Origin: an uncultured Erythrobacter sp.
Lineage (GTDB): Bacteria; Pseudomonadota; Alphaproteobacteria; Sphingomonadales; Sphingomonadaceae
Direction: 5' to 3'
NCBI GenBank assembly: GCA_947488155.1
Contig: CANKYK010000001.1
Coordinates: forward strand, 1,739,991 to 1,803,990
DNA: 64,000 bases
Part shown: positions 15,939 through 25,822 of the stretch, one piece after another
Position numbering within the stretch: position 1 is the first letter of the stretch
How the letters are laid out: every line of letters begins with the position of its first letter
Notes under the pieces: generated by a model
Seen by the model: only the letters and a program-made list of their open reading frames with translations
Told to the model about the DNA's origin: nothing
Database searches by the model: none
Made by a program: the position numbers and the translations under genes

Positions 15939-17354
15939 TCAAAGAGGCTTAAATTCTACCTTCAGACCATCTTTTGGCTGAGGGATTGGCCAGGCTTGCC
16001 AGTCAGGATCATAGCCTTCCTCAACCACGATCTCATACCGCTGCAATATCTGCGCGATCAGCACTTTCACCTGCATGTAGGCAAAATGCAGGCCCAGGCA
16101 CATGTGCGCGCCGCCGCCAAACGGCACCCAGGCGTATTTGTGCCGTGCCTTCACCTGATCGGGTGTGAAGCGCATCGGATCAAAGGTGTAGGGATCGTCC
16201 CAATAATCCGTGCTGTGATGGGTCCAATAGATGTTGATACCCACCGGCGTGCCCGCAGGAATGCGATAGCCGTCATATTCAAAGCTCTTCAGTGCGCGGC
16301 GCGGCATTGACGGAACTGGCGGCATGATCCGCAAAGATTCCTTGAATGCCATCTCGGTCAACTCAAGCTTGCCCATATCATCGTAATCAAGCGGTCGCGG
16401 CTCGCCCGAGCCATCTGGCCCGCCTGTAACCGCCGTGATCTCATCGCGCAGCTTCGCCTGCCATTCGGGGTTCTTCGCCAGCAGATAGACCAGTGAGGTT
16501 GCGCTTGATGTGATCGTGTCATGCGCGGCCATCATCAAGAAGTTCATGTGATCGACCACTTCGTCAACCGGGAGCAAAGACCCATCTTCGCGGGTTGCTG
16601 TGGCGAACTGGCTGAACATGTCCTGCCCGCCGCCCTCGGCCCGGCGGCGATGTGTTTCCTTGGTGAAATAGTCCACCAGGAATGCGCGCCCATTGACACC
16701 CCTTTTCATCTTCGTGAAGGGAAGGGGGGATCGCACTGGTGCGACCGAGGCCTGTACCATATCGACGAAAGCCTCGTTGATCTTATCGGCCTCTGGCCCC
16801 CACTCAATCCCGATGAAACTGTCTGCTGCCAGATCAAGCGTCAGCTTCTTGATAGCTGGATAAAACTCCATCTTGCCAGCCCAGCTCGCGACTTCTGCTG
16901 ACATACCATTGTTCAGCGCACCAGAATAATGACGCATGGGGCCTGGCTTAAACGCAATCGACAGCGCTCGGCGATCGATCCGGTGGTGATCGAAATCTAG
17001 CAACATCAACCCGCGTGGGAACAATTGATCGAGCACCGGGCCCCAGCCCTGTTCGCTGGAGAAGATCTTCTCCTTATTGAACATGACCAACTCATTGGCC
17101 TCCGCGCCAACCAAAGCGACATTCCAGCCGCCAAAGGCGCGGTTCTTATAAACCCGGCCATGGGTCTCAACCATATTGCTGGTGAAAGCGTGGGGGTCGG
17201 CCAGCATCTTGAAAGTGTTGCCCACAACGGGCCACCCAGCATCGCCGGGAATATGCGCCAAATCTTCAGGCTCTGGATTGCCCTCCGTCCAATGGGTCGG
17301 CGGCGTCTCTTGCGCTTTTTCAGCGGCGGCGTTTGTGTCGGCGAGCGTGGCCAT
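15939..17354 (-). CDS. Cytochrome P450
   Basis: A 471-residue soluble P450 monooxygenase with no membrane anchor. The I-helix oxygen-activation motif is AAHDTITSS. The K-helix ExxR is KESLRIMPP. The heme-binding loop is PFGGGAHMCLG with the ligand Cys419. The meander and PERF-like region read DDPYTFDPMRF. No ferredoxin or reductase gene is adjacent, so electrons must come from partners elsewhere. The sequence resembles the CYP120/CYP26/CYP51-like broad group more than CYP153. The substrate is unknown. Confidence 0.92.
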   Translation of the reverse strand: MATLADTNAAAEKAQETPPTHWTEGNPEPEDLAHIPGDAGWPVVGNTFKMLADPHAFTSNMVETHGRVYKNRAFGGWNVALVGAEANELVMFNKEKIFSSEQGWGPVLDQLFPRGLMLLDFDHHRIDRRALSIAFKPGPMRHYSGALNNGMSAEVASWAGKMEFYPAIKKLTLDLAADSFIGIEWGPEADKINEAFVDMVQASVAPVRSPLPFTKMKRGVNGRAFLVDYFTKETHRRRAEGGGQDMFSQFATATREDGSLLPVDEVVDHMNFLMMAAHDTITSSATSLVYLLAKNPEWQAKLRDEITAVTGGPDGSGEPRPLDYDDMGKLELTEMAFKESLRIMPPVPSMPRRALKSFEYDGYRIPAGTPVGINIYWTHHSTDYWDDPYTFDPMRFTPDQVKARHKYAWVPFGGGAHMCLGLHFAYMQVKVLIAQILQRYEIVVEEGYDPDWQAWPIPQPKDGLKVEFKPL

Positions 17355-17443
17355 CAGCGCGTCCTTGGTAAGGTTCGGATTTACAACTTACCTCACTGTA
17401 AGCAGCGATGACTATCAAATCCAGCGTGATCTGCGAAGGCGCG

Positions 17444-18478
17444 CTAAATCCAACCGCCCAGTTCGCGCTTCACCATGCTTTCAAGCAGGGTAAGGCCGGA
17501 TGCGCTGGTGTTCAGGCAATCGAGCACGGCGTAATCTTCCCCGCCAGCTTCTTCGAATATCTCCGCCCCTTCTAGCGCGAGCTCTTCCAGCGTCTCGACA
17601 CAATCAGCCGAGAATCCTGGGGCGGCGACGGCAATGCGCTTCGTTCCCTGCTCGCCTTCTTTGGTCAGCGTGTCATCGGTTGCAGGCTCCAACCATTGGG
17701 CCGGGCCAAAGCGGGATTGAAAGCTTGTCTCAAATCGCACGCCAGCAAATTGCGGCAGAACTTCTAAGCGTTCGCGCACCAGGCGCGCGCTCTTATGGCA
17801 ATGGCAATGATAGGGATCGCCTAGCTCGAGAGTGCGCAATGGCATGCCATGGAACGACAGCAGCAGCACCTCCGGCTTAAATGTCAAAGCCTCAACCTGC
17901 CGGGTCAGATCTTGTGTCAGCGCGTCAAGATAGGCCGGATCATCATGATAGGGCGGCAAAAACCGCAAAGCCGGTTGCCAGCGCATCTCGCCCAGCACCC
18001 GTGCTACCTCATCAAACACGGTCGCGGTCGTCGCAGCGCAATATTGCGGATAGAGCGGCGCGATCAATATCCGGTCGCAGCCCGCCTGGGTTAGTTTGAG
18101 CAATCGCTCTTCAATGGATGGCGAGCCATACCGCATGGCATATTCGACATGAACGTTCTCGCCCATTTTCCCGGCAATCGCTTCGGATTGGCGCGCGGTG
18201 ATATCGGCAAGCGGCGAACCGCGCTCTGTCCAAACCTTGGAATAGGCCTTCGCGCTTTTCTTTGGCCGGGTGTTGAGAATGACCCCGCGCAGCAATGGCT
18301 GCCATAGCAAGGCCGGAATCTCGATGACCCGGCGGTCGGACAGGAATTGCTTAAGGTAAGTCTTCACGGCGCCAGGAGTAGGGGCTTCTGGCGTGCCCAG
18401 ATTGATCATCAGGACGCCAACCGATCCGCTGGAAACCGGCGGGTGGTCGTTGGGCAGAAACTGCGGCTGCCAAGTCAT
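17444..18478 (-). CDS. hemH: Ferrochelatase
   Basis: A 344-residue enzyme that inserts Fe2+ into protoporphyrin IX, the last step of heme synthesis, at the inner membrane surface. Family motifs are GVLMINLGTPEAP, RVIEIP, the metal-ligand region APLYPQYCAATTA, LLSFHGMP and the block FQSRFGPAQWLEP. A Cys-containing tail (ADCVETLEELALEG) follows. It precedes the P450 gene on the same strand with a 90-base gap. The hemoprotein next door is suggestive but not a known functional pairing. Confidence 0.93.
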   Translation of the reverse strand: MTWQPQFLPNDHPPVSSGSVGVLMINLGTPEAPTPGAVKTYLKQFLSDRRVIEIPALLWQPLLRGVILNTRPKKSAKAYSKVWTERGSPLADITARQSEAIAGKMGENVHVEYAMRYGSPSIEERLLKLTQAGCDRILIAPLYPQYCAATTATVFDEVARVLGEMRWQPALRFLPPYHDDPAYLDALTQDLTRQVEALTFKPEVLLLSFHGMPLRTLELGDPYHCHCHKSARLVRERLEVLPQFAGVRFETSFQSRFGPAQWLEPATDDTLTKEGEQGTKRIAVAAPGFSADCVETLEELALEGAEIFEEAGGEDYAVLDCLNTSASGLTLLESMVKRELGGWI

Positions 18479-18512
18479 GAGCGTTTGGCGCGAAAAAGGC
18501 GTTGCTGAGCAA

Positions 18513-20789
18513 TCATATGCCGCCTGAAAGTAGGGGTAGGCGGCGAAGTCTCAAGCCCGTGGCGGAAAACAATGCATTCGCAATCGCCGGAGCGGCTACC
18601 GCTGCTCCTAGTTCTCCGGGGTCAGCAGGGGCGGCTTCATTGGCGATAAATTCCACTTCGATCTCGGGGCAATCGGCCAGTGTGGGCAGGCCAAGCTCGT
18701 CCATATCAAGTGCCGCTGGCATGCCTTCGGAATATCGGATCGGCGCGCCCAGAGCGAGGCCGATGCCAAAGATCAACCCGCCCTCGATTTGCTGGCGCGC
18801 GATGTCGAGGTTGATGATCCGCCCGATATCAACCGCCGCTGTTAGCCGCGTGACGCGCACGCCGCCTTCACCCGCCCGCGCGGTGGCAATGCAGGCGATC
18901 CGCCCGCCAGTGGTCGCATCTCCAATCCGGTGGCAGGCAAGGCCCTGACCGCTTTGATCGGCGCCGCCGTCCCATTCCGCCATTTGTGCCGCGCGCTGCA
19001 GACAGGCGGCAAGCCTTACATCCTGGCCCAGCATGGCAATGCGGTAGGACAGCGGCTCGCGCGAGTGTTCGGCCGCGATCTCGTCAATCAGGCTCTCGGT
19101 CGCAAAGGCGGTGTAGCAATGCGCGTTGCCGCGCATCCGCCCGGTCGGTAGGCCAATCTCCGTCGGTACATGATCGACGATCACGCTGGGGATGGCATAG
19201 GCCGGAACCGCGCCCTCGCAGGCGAGCGCGTCTTTTGCGCCCGCTGTCTCTCGCATTGCAGCGGATGGGGTGAGGTTTTCAAACAGGCGTTTGCCAAACT
19301 CCAGATTGCTCGGCGGGCAAGCGATCCGGGTGCGCAGGCCATCAATGCGGCCCGATCCATCAGGTGAGAGCTGCGTGCCGAGCAGCATTGAAGCTGGGGT
19401 GCGCGGGTGCGACTGCAAAATTTCCTCACGCCGCGACCATACGAGCTGAACGGGCGCACCATGGCTTTCAGCCAGCTCGCGGGCGATGAGAGCAATTTCG
19501 ATGGCGTGATCATTTTCCAGACGGCGATCAAAACTGCCGCCTGCCGGCATTGGATAAAGGACTACATCCTCAGGCTGGATCCCGATCGCGTGCGCCGCCG
19601 CAATCCGGGCGCTCTCTGGCGCCTGGGTCGCCATCCACAGCTCCAGCGTGCCGTCTTCAAACCTGGCGGTTGCGCTGGCTGTCTCCAGTGGCGCGGGGAT
19701 CGCAGCCTCAACCTCGTACTGGCGGGCAAAATCGATCCGGCTGATACCTTCCTCGCCAAAGCCCTCGGTTGCAATGCGAAAGGAATCGCCGCCGGTGACC
19801 ATTGTCTGAAGCCGGGCGGCAATGGCGCCGCTATCAGCGGGAAACTCCGCTGCGAATTGCGGCTTCATCGCGGCCAGTCCGCGCTGTGCTGCCCACCAAT
19901 TGCTGGCGACTGCGGCGAGCCAACGCTTGCCCTCGATCACGCTGATGATCCCGCACCTGCGGCGCTTGTCAAAGCCGGTCAGAGTGGCGCCATCGAGCGG
20001 ACCATGGCGGATCGCCGCATAGAGCATTCCGGGCAAGCGCACGTCAGCGGCAAATTGATGCGTTCCGTCCACCTTGGACGGCATATCAATGCGCGGAAAG
20101 GCGAGCGGCGTGGCATCCTCGCCCGGGACTGGCTTCTCGCCAGGGGGCGTGGTCAGCATGGGTGGCGGATCGGGCGCTTCCTTGGTTGCGGCTTCGGCGG
20201 CAAGCTCTCCAAAGGTAACGCGCTCTTCCCCGTAGCGAACAAAGCCGTTTTCGACCACGCATTGCTCCCAGGACGCGCCCCAGCGATCAGCGGCGGCTTG
20301 AGCCAGCATGGCCCGCGCGGATGCCGCCGCGTATCGGCATGGTTCCTCGAAGGCAGCGATGCTGGTGCCATCCGCTGTCGCTGAAAAACGGGCATCGCGC
20401 GCGAATTTCGCCGCCAAAAACTCATCGCTCATCTCGGAGAGACTTTGCCCCCAACCATCCCACAGCGCCGACCATTTGCGCGCCAGCGGAATGTTGGCAT
20501 AGGCGCCGCTGACCGGGGCCGGTTCGACCGCAATTTGCCGCCAATCTGCGCCCAATTCCTGAGCCACAATTTGCGGCAAGAGTGTTGTGATCCCTTGCCC
20601 CATTTCAAGCTGCGGGACGGCCACGGTCACCACCCCATCCTCCGCGATTTTGAGCCAAGCGTCGAACACATGTTCACCCTCGCTCGGGATGAGCGGGCTG
20701 GGGAAGGTACGCGGATAGAGCCACCAGGCGACCACTAAGCCGCCGCCTGCAGCGGCACCGGTGAGCAATCCGCGGCGTGTCAGCTCCAT
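18513..20789 (-). CDS. IorB-like molybdopterin-binding oxidoreductase subunit
   Basis: A 758-residue protein of the xanthine dehydrogenase family, isoquinoline 1-oxidoreductase beta-subunit type. It begins with a Tat-like signal (LTRRGLLTGAAAGGG) and so is probably periplasmic. Family blocks include QLEMGQGITTLLPQIVAQEL, the repeated aldehyde-oxidase domains, GSFDRRLENDHAIEIALIA and the C-terminal GELGAAVAAPAIANALF. The usual partner is a small 2Fe-2S subunit (IorA) and none is adjacent. Its start lies five bases after the stop of the Mrp gene, so the two are co-transcribed. Confidence 0.85.
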   Translation of the reverse strand: MELTRRGLLTGAAAGGGLVVAWWLYPRTFPSPLIPSEGEHVFDAWLKIAEDGVVTVAVPQLEMGQGITTLLPQIVAQELGADWRQIAVEPAPVSGAYANIPLARKWSALWDGWGQSLSEMSDEFLAAKFARDARFSATADGTSIAAFEEPCRYAAASARAMLAQAAADRWGASWEQCVVENGFVRYGEERVTFGELAAEAATKEAPDPPPMLTTPPGEKPVPGEDATPLAFPRIDMPSKVDGTHQFAADVRLPGMLYAAIRHGPLDGATLTGFDKRRRCGIISVIEGKRWLAAVASNWWAAQRGLAAMKPQFAAEFPADSGAIAARLQTMVTGGDSFRIATEGFGEEGISRIDFARQYEVEAAIPAPLETASATARFEDGTLELWMATQAPESARIAAAHAIGIQPEDVVLYPMPAGGSFDRRLENDHAIEIALIARELAESHGAPVQLVWSRREEILQSHPRTPASMLLGTQLSPDGSGRIDGLRTRIACPPSNLEFGKRLFENLTPSAAMRETAGAKDALACEGAVPAYAIPSVIVDHVPTEIGLPTGRMRGNAHCYTAFATESLIDEIAAEHSREPLSYRIAMLGQDVRLAACLQRAAQMAEWDGGADQSGQGLACHRIGDATTGGRIACIATARAGEGGVRVTRLTAAVDIGRIINLDIARQQIEGGLIFGIGLALGAPIRYSEGMPAALDMDELGLPTLADCPEIEVEFIANEAAPADPGELGAAVAAPAIANALFSATGLRLRRLPLLSGGI

Positions 20790-20793
20790 CGTG

Positions 20794-21795
20794 CTAGCCC
20801 GCCTCTTGCTCTAGCCAGGTGGCGAGCTTCTGCGCGATCAAACGGAAGGCCGCCCCGGTGTCGCTGTCTGTCGCGACCAGATTACTGCCTTTATCGCCGG
20901 CCACTCTCACATCCATGCTGAGCGGAATACGGCCCAAGAATGGAATGTCGAGACGCTGAGCCAAGGTTTCAAAGCCGCCTTTGCCAAACGGATCGCTCAT
21001 TTCGCCGCAATGTGGGCAGGCATAGCCCGCCATATTCTCAACCAGACCGATAATCGGGACCTTGCCAGTTTCAAACAATTGGCCAGCGCGCGCGGCATCA
21101 ATCAGCGCAAGATCTTGAGGAGTTGAAACCAAAACCGCACCATCGGGCTTATGCTTTTGGAGCATCGACAGTTGCACATCGCCGGTTCCGGGCGGCAAGT
21201 CGATGAGCAACAATTCGGTGTCGCCCCAATCACCTTCGACCAATTGCGTCAGCGCATTGCCGACCATCGGGCCGCGCCATGCAAGCGCCTGAGCTGGCTT
21301 GGCGAGATTTCCCATTGAGAGCATTTTGAGCCCGTGCGGGCTTTCAAGCGGGATCAATTGCTCGTTCTCAGCGACCGGTTTCTTGCCTTCGGTGCCAAGT
21401 AATTTGGGCTGAGAAGGTCCGTAAATATCTGCGTCGATCACGCCAACCCTATGGCCCAAAACGGCGAGTGCAATGCCAAGATTGGCCGTCAGCGTCGATT
21501 TGCCGACCCCGCCTTTGCCTGAGCCAACGGCAATGATCCGGCGCTTCACCCGTTCTCCCATCAGGGCAACGCGAACTTCGCTAACGCCATCCAGAGGGCT
21601 GAGGGCAGCGTCTATTTGCTGCTCTGCATCTTTGCGCTCGCTGCCAGAAAGCCCCGCCGCTTCGACCACAACAACGGCTCGGCCCGCGACCATTCGCGCG
21701 GAAGTCACCCGTTCGGCCAGGTTATCTCCGGCTCCCGCTTTGATAGCGGTCAGCAATCGCTCTTGATCATCGGTGGCGTTTTTAGGCTCGCTCAT
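20794..21795 (-). CDS. mrp: Mrp/ApbC-type iron-sulfur cluster carrier ATPase
   Basis: A 333-residue P-loop ATPase of the Mrp/NBP35 family that carries Fe-S clusters to apoproteins. Residues about 15-85 are an MIP18/DUF59-like domain. The deviant Walker A is GSGKGGVGKSTLTAN near residue 94. DADIYGPSQPKLLG and LIDLPPGTGDVQLS are typical. The cluster-binding CPHCGEMS (CxxC) is present. It is followed after four bases by the IorB-like gene, an enzyme class that needs Fe-S partners. Confidence 0.92.
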   Translation of the reverse strand: MSEPKNATDDQERLLTAIKAGAGDNLAERVTSARMVAGRAVVVVEAAGLSGSERKDAEQQIDAALSPLDGVSEVRVALMGERVKRRIIAVGSGKGGVGKSTLTANLGIALAVLGHRVGVIDADIYGPSQPKLLGTEGKKPVAENEQLIPLESPHGLKMLSMGNLAKPAQALAWRGPMVGNALTQLVEGDWGDTELLLIDLPPGTGDVQLSMLQKHKPDGAVLVSTPQDLALIDAARAGQLFETGKVPIIGLVENMAGYACPHCGEMSDPFGKGGFETLAQRLDIPFLGRIPLSMDVRVAGDKGSNLVATDSDTGAAFRLIAQKLATWLEQEAG

Positions 21796-21886
21796 GGTGA
21801 CACGCCTCTAGCAGCAAAATCGCCCGCGTAATCCTTGTTTTTGCATAGGGCCTGTTTTTCGCAAAAGTGCACCCTATAAAAGGCAT

Positions 21887-23068
21887 ATGAGAATTTTTGA
21901 CGGTTTGAAAAAACGTTTCGTTTCGCGCTCCTCTGATGGAGCGGCCACTGGCCTTGGCGCAATCGGTTTGGCGATGGCTGGAAAGAAGAACCCCTGGGGT
22001 TCAGGCGGCGGCGATGATGGCGGCGACGAAACAGGTGATGGTGACAAGGGCGGCGGACCGCGCAACCCGTGGCTGCCGGGCGGCGGAGACGACAAACGGC
22101 GTTCTGCCAGTATCGAAGATATCTTTAAGAACCGCGGTCCAGAGGGTCCCAATCGCGGTGGCAGCGGCGGACCGGGTGGCCCCAAATTCCGCCTGCCAGA
22201 GCGGCAGGGCGGCAAGAGCTGGCTGCCGATCATCGCGGTTGGTATCGGCGCGATCTGGTTGTTTTCCACTAGCTTCCATTTCATCCAACCCCGCGAGCAA
22301 GCGGTCGTCACCTGGTTTGGCGGTAAATATTCTGAAACGCTCAATCCCGGTACTGAGCTCACTTTGCCTTGGCCGATCCAGCAGGTGAAGGCCGAGGACG
22401 TCAGCGAAATTCGCTCCGTCGATGTGCCTAAGAAGCTGATCCTGACGGGCGACCAAAACCTCGTCGATCTAAGCTACCTTATTCGCTGGAACATCAAAGA
22501 TTTGACACTGTTTGAATTCCAGCTCGCTGAACCGATTGAGACGGTCCAAGAAGCGGCGGAAACCGCCATGCGTTCCTCTGTTGCAGAGATGACGCTCGAC
22601 AATGTGATTTCTGGTGAAGGTCGGGCAGATATTGAGCAGAACGTGCTAATGCGGATGCAGACAATTCTGGATGCCTATGGCTCCGGCATTGCCGTACAAG
22701 GTATCGAAATCGACAAAGCCGATCCACCAGAGCAGGTGATCGAGGCGTTTAACGACGTGCTCGCTGCGCAGCAAAACGCCGAGCAGGAGATTAACCAAGC
22801 GCGCCGCTATGCCCAGCAATTGCTGGCCCGCGCAGAAGGTGATGCGGCCGAATTTAACCAGATCTACGGCGAGTATCGCCTAGCGCCAGAGGTTACCCGC
22901 CGCCGACTGTACTATGAGACCATGGAGGCTGTTCTGGCGAACACTGACAAGACCATCATCGAAGCCGATGGGGTTACCTCTTACCTGCCGCTGAGTGAAG
23001 TGCAGCGCCGCGCGACTGCCGCGCAAACCGCAACACCGGCGCAACCCGCACCGCAAGGGGGGCAATGA
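21887..23068 (+). CDS. hflK: HflK, SPFH-domain modulator of FtsH
   Basis: A 393-residue inner-membrane protein. The first 105 residues are a Gly/Asp/Arg-rich cytoplasmic region with NPW-type repeats. One membrane span follows at about 110-125 (LPIIAVGIGAIWLFSTSF). The SPFH/band-7 domain comes next (FHFIQPREQAVVTWFGG) and a coiled coil near residues 285-330. The ATG at 21887 is preceded by AAAAGG. The stop overlaps the hflC start by four bases. HflKC forms a large cage around the FtsH protease. Confidence 0.95.
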   Translation: MRIFDGLKKRFVSRSSDGAATGLGAIGLAMAGKKNPWGSGGGDDGGDETGDGDKGGGPRNPWLPGGGDDKRRSASIEDIFKNRGPEGPNRGGSGGPGGPKFRLPERQGGKSWLPIIAVGIGAIWLFSTSFHFIQPREQAVVTWFGGKYSETLNPGTELTLPWPIQQVKAEDVSEIRSVDVPKKLILTGDQNLVDLSYLIRWNIKDLTLFEFQLAEPIETVQEAAETAMRSSVAEMTLDNVISGEGRADIEQNVLMRMQTILDAYGSGIAVQGIEIDKADPPEQVIEAFNDVLAAQQNAEQEINQARRYAQQLLARAEGDAAEFNQIYGEYRLAPEVTRRRLYYETMEAVLANTDKTIIEADGVTSYLPLSEVQRRATAAQTATPAQPAPQGGQ

Positions 23069-23913
23069 TCATGGATGCAACTTGGCAAAAATATCGCTTC
23101 GCCTTCATCGCGCTTGGCGTTTTGCTGGTGGCAACAGCCTCCAGCCTGTTCATCGTCCCAGAGAGCAAGCAAGCGGTTATCATCCGCACGGGTGAACCGC
23201 ATTCGGTGGTGAACATCTTCCGTCCGGATGTGCCCTTTGGCGATACGAAGGCGGGCCTGTGGTACCGTATTCCATTCGTTGACCGGGTTCAGATGGTGGA
23301 GCGCCGCGTGCTCGACCTCGATATGGACAATCAGCAAGTGCTGACCAGCGACCAGCAACGTCTGCAGGTGAACGCCTATGCACGCTTCCGGATTATCCAA
23401 CCGGTGACGATGGTTCAGAGCGCTGGCGATGAAAGCCGCTTACGCTCACAATTGTCGCCAATCTTGACTTCGGTTCTGCGTCAGGAACTGGGCCGCCGTA
23501 CCTTTGCCAGCCTGCTGACCGCAGAGCGCGGCAATGCAATGAACAACATCCGCGACAAGCTTGATGCTCAGGCTCGCCAATACGGTGTGCAGATTATCGA
23601 TGTACGGATTAAGGCAGCCGATTTGCCAGAGGGCACACCTCTGCAAGCGGCCTTTACCCGGATGCAATCGGACCGGCAGGAAGAAGCCGCGACAATTCGT
23701 GCACAAGGCCGCAAGAATGCGCAGATCATTCGCGCAGAGGCAGAGGCGAATGCCGCCAACACCTATGCGGCCGCCTATGGCAAGGATCCTGGCTTTTATA
23801 ACTTCTATCGCGCGATGGAGAGTTATCGCCGGACCTTTATCGACGGCAAAGGCAACAGCTCAATGGTCCTGTCGGAGGACAATGAGTATTTTCGCGAATT
23901 TCGGGGGCAATAA
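23065..23913 (+). CDS. hflC: HflC, partner of HflK
   Basis: A 282-residue SPFH protein with one N-terminal span (FAFIALGVLLVATASSLFIV), the band-7 domain (VPESKQAVIIRTGEP) and a helical C-terminus with QEEAATIRAQGRKNAQIIRA. It is translationally coupled to hflK through an ATGA overlap. A second in-frame ATG lies two codons on (MIMD), so the exact start is uncertain by six bases. It forms the hetero-oligomeric HflKC complex that controls FtsH access in the inner membrane. Confidence 0.95.
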   Translation: MIMDATWQKYRFAFIALGVLLVATASSLFIVPESKQAVIIRTGEPHSVVNIFRPDVPFGDTKAGLWYRIPFVDRVQMVERRVLDLDMDNQQVLTSDQQRLQVNAYARFRIIQPVTMVQSAGDESRLRSQLSPILTSVLRQELGRRTFASLLTAERGNAMNNIRDKLDAQARQYGVQIIDVRIKAADLPEGTPLQAAFTRMQSDRQEEAATIRAQGRKNAQIIRAEAEANAANTYAAAYGKDPGFYNFYRAMESYRRTFIDGKGNSSMVLSEDNEYFREFRGQ

Positions 23914-24119
23914 CACCTTCGCCCGATCACCTGACACTACGCAGCATCGGGTATCGGACGACTTCCGACGAACCGTATAGCGGGTCTGACCGACTACATT
24001 TGTCGTTCAAACTGCGTTAAGTGCGTCTTGGGCCATTGTAAGGGCGTAACTGTTTAGCAGGCTCGCTCGTATTCATGAAGGCATGCTAAGCGCAAACTTG
24101 TAAAGAGGAACGAGAGGAC

Positions 24120-25664
24120 GTGAACAAAGTGCGTTATGTTTATGGACTGACGAGTGCACTGCTTGTGGGCGGCGCAACGATTTCGCTGGTGACTGGCCAG
24201 CCTGCTGGCGCACAAGTTGCGCAAAATGATGACCGGGTGATGAGCCAGGTGGTGCCTCGCGCGGGTGCGCCAGCCAGCTTTGCTGATCTAACCGAGCAAT
24301 TGCAGCCTGCGGTGGTCAACATCGCCACCCGTCAGCGGGTCGAGGTGCAAAGCCGCAATCCGTTCCAAGGCACACCTTTTGCGGATCTGTTCAACCGCCG
24401 CCGCGGCGGCGGCAACGGTCCGACGCAGCCGCAAACTCGTGAAGCGCAATCGCTTGGTTCAGGTTTTATCATTTCCGCAGATGGCTTTGTGGTTACCAAC
24501 AACCACGTGGTCGCCCCCAATGAACGGGCAACCCTGGAAGAGATCACCATCACCATGCCTGATGGTACGGAATATGAGGCTGAACTGGTCGGCGCCGATG
24601 CCGCATCAGATTTGGCGGTTCTCAAGATCCAATCTGGCAATGATTTCCCATTCGTGAAGTTCGGCAATTCTGCCGAAGCACGGGTCGGCGACTGGGTCGT
24701 TGCGATTGGCAACCCGTTTGGACTTGGCGGAACGGTGACCAGCGGCATCGTCTCCGCAGTGCTGCGCAACACCGGCCAAGGCGGCGCTTATGACCGCTAC
24801 ATCCAAACCGATGCCAGCATCAATCGCGGCAATTCCGGCGGTCCGTTGTTCGACATGCAAGGCAATGTAATCGGCATCAACAATGCGATTTTCTCGCCAT
24901 CTGGAGGCAGTGTCGGCATTGGTTTCGCTATCCCAGCAGAAATCGCCGCACCGATTGTTGAACAACTTAAGAGCGGCCAAGAAATTGAACGTGGTTTCTT
25001 AGGCGTCAGCATTCAGCCAATCACTGACGATTTGGCAGACTCGCTCGGGCTTCAACGCAATCGCGGTGAGTTCGTCCAAAGTGTGCAGGACGACGGCGCA
25101 GCCGATGCAGCCGGCATTCAAGCGGGCGATGTGGTGTTGAAGATCGACGGTAAGGACGTGACGAGCGAACAGTCACTGTCGTTCCTCGTTGCTAATATCG
25201 CGCCGGGGACACAAATCCCAATTGAACTGCTGCGTGATGGCCAGCGCCGCACCGTCAACGCGACTGTAGGCAAGCGCCCGACAGAGGCTGAGCTTCGCCA
25301 ACAGCAGATGTTCAGCGAAGATGATGATGACGCTCAAATGGAACCGGGCGATTCCGATGGCTTCATCGAAGAGAAGCTCGGGCTTCAGGTTGTTGACCTG
25401 ACACCAGAGATCATCCGTCAATTGCGTGCGGAAGAAGGCACGACCGGGGTGGCGATCACCGCCGTCGATCCTAACTCAGACGCTGGCCGGAAAGGCCTGC
25501 GCCGCAGAGATATCATTCTGTCGGCGAATTATCAGGACATCGCCAGCGTGGATGACCTGCGTCAGATCATCACTCAAGCAGAGGCTGATGACCGCGATGC
25601 CCTGCTGCTGCGTATGCAACGTCCAGGTCAGCCAGCGCGTTACCTGCCGGTCCGCCTACGCTGA
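24120..25664 (+). CDS. degP: DegP/HtrA-family periplasmic serine protease
   Basis: A 514-residue protein. The GTG start is chosen because AGAGGAACGAGAGGAC precedes it. Residues 1-31 form a signal peptide. The trypsin-like domain has His129 (TNNHVV), Asp164 (ASDLAVLKI) and Ser239 (RGNSGGPLF). Two PDZ domains follow at about 295-385 and 410-510. The linker is Asp/Glu-rich (DDDDAQMEPGDSD). It degrades or refolds damaged envelope proteins. It lies 206 bases downstream of hflKC, which also acts in membrane protein quality control. A rho-independent terminator follows. Confidence 0.93.
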   Translation: MNKVRYVYGLTSALLVGGATISLVTGQPAGAQVAQNDDRVMSQVVPRAGAPASFADLTEQLQPAVVNIATRQRVEVQSRNPFQGTPFADLFNRRRGGGNGPTQPQTREAQSLGSGFIISADGFVVTNNHVVAPNERATLEEITITMPDGTEYEAELVGADAASDLAVLKIQSGNDFPFVKFGNSAEARVGDWVVAIGNPFGLGGTVTSGIVSAVLRNTGQGGAYDRYIQTDASINRGNSGGPLFDMQGNVIGINNAIFSPSGGSVGIGFAIPAEIAAPIVEQLKSGQEIERGFLGVSIQPITDDLADSLGLQRNRGEFVQSVQDDGAADAAGIQAGDVVLKIDGKDVTSEQSLSFLVANIAPGTQIPIELLRDGQRRTVNATVGKRPTEAELRQQQMFSEDDDDAQMEPGDSDGFIEEKLGLQVVDLTPEIIRQLRAEEGTTGVAITAVDPNSDAGRKGLRRRDIILSANYQDIASVDDLRQIITQAEADDRDALLLRMQRPGQPARYLPVRLR

Positions 25665-25691
25665 TCTGAAGGTTCAAATCGATCAAACGGA

Positions 25692-25724
25692 GGGGTGCTG
25701 CGGACAGACCGCGGCGCCTCTTTT
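25692..25724 (+). terminator. Rho-independent terminator after degP
   Basis: A roughly 12-base-pair stem, GGGGTGCTGCGG with CCGCGGCGCCTC including two or three G-U pairs, encloses the loop ACAGA. It is followed directly by TTTTCG. It lies about 28 bases after the degP stop on the same strand. Confidence 0.7.
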
Positions 25725-25822
25725 CGTATAGGCCAAAAAAGCGGGGCGCGATGAAGGTTGACGATCGCCGATAGAGTCTATGCGGATTGCCGTGACCTCT
25801 GCCGCGCCACACAGTGCTATCT

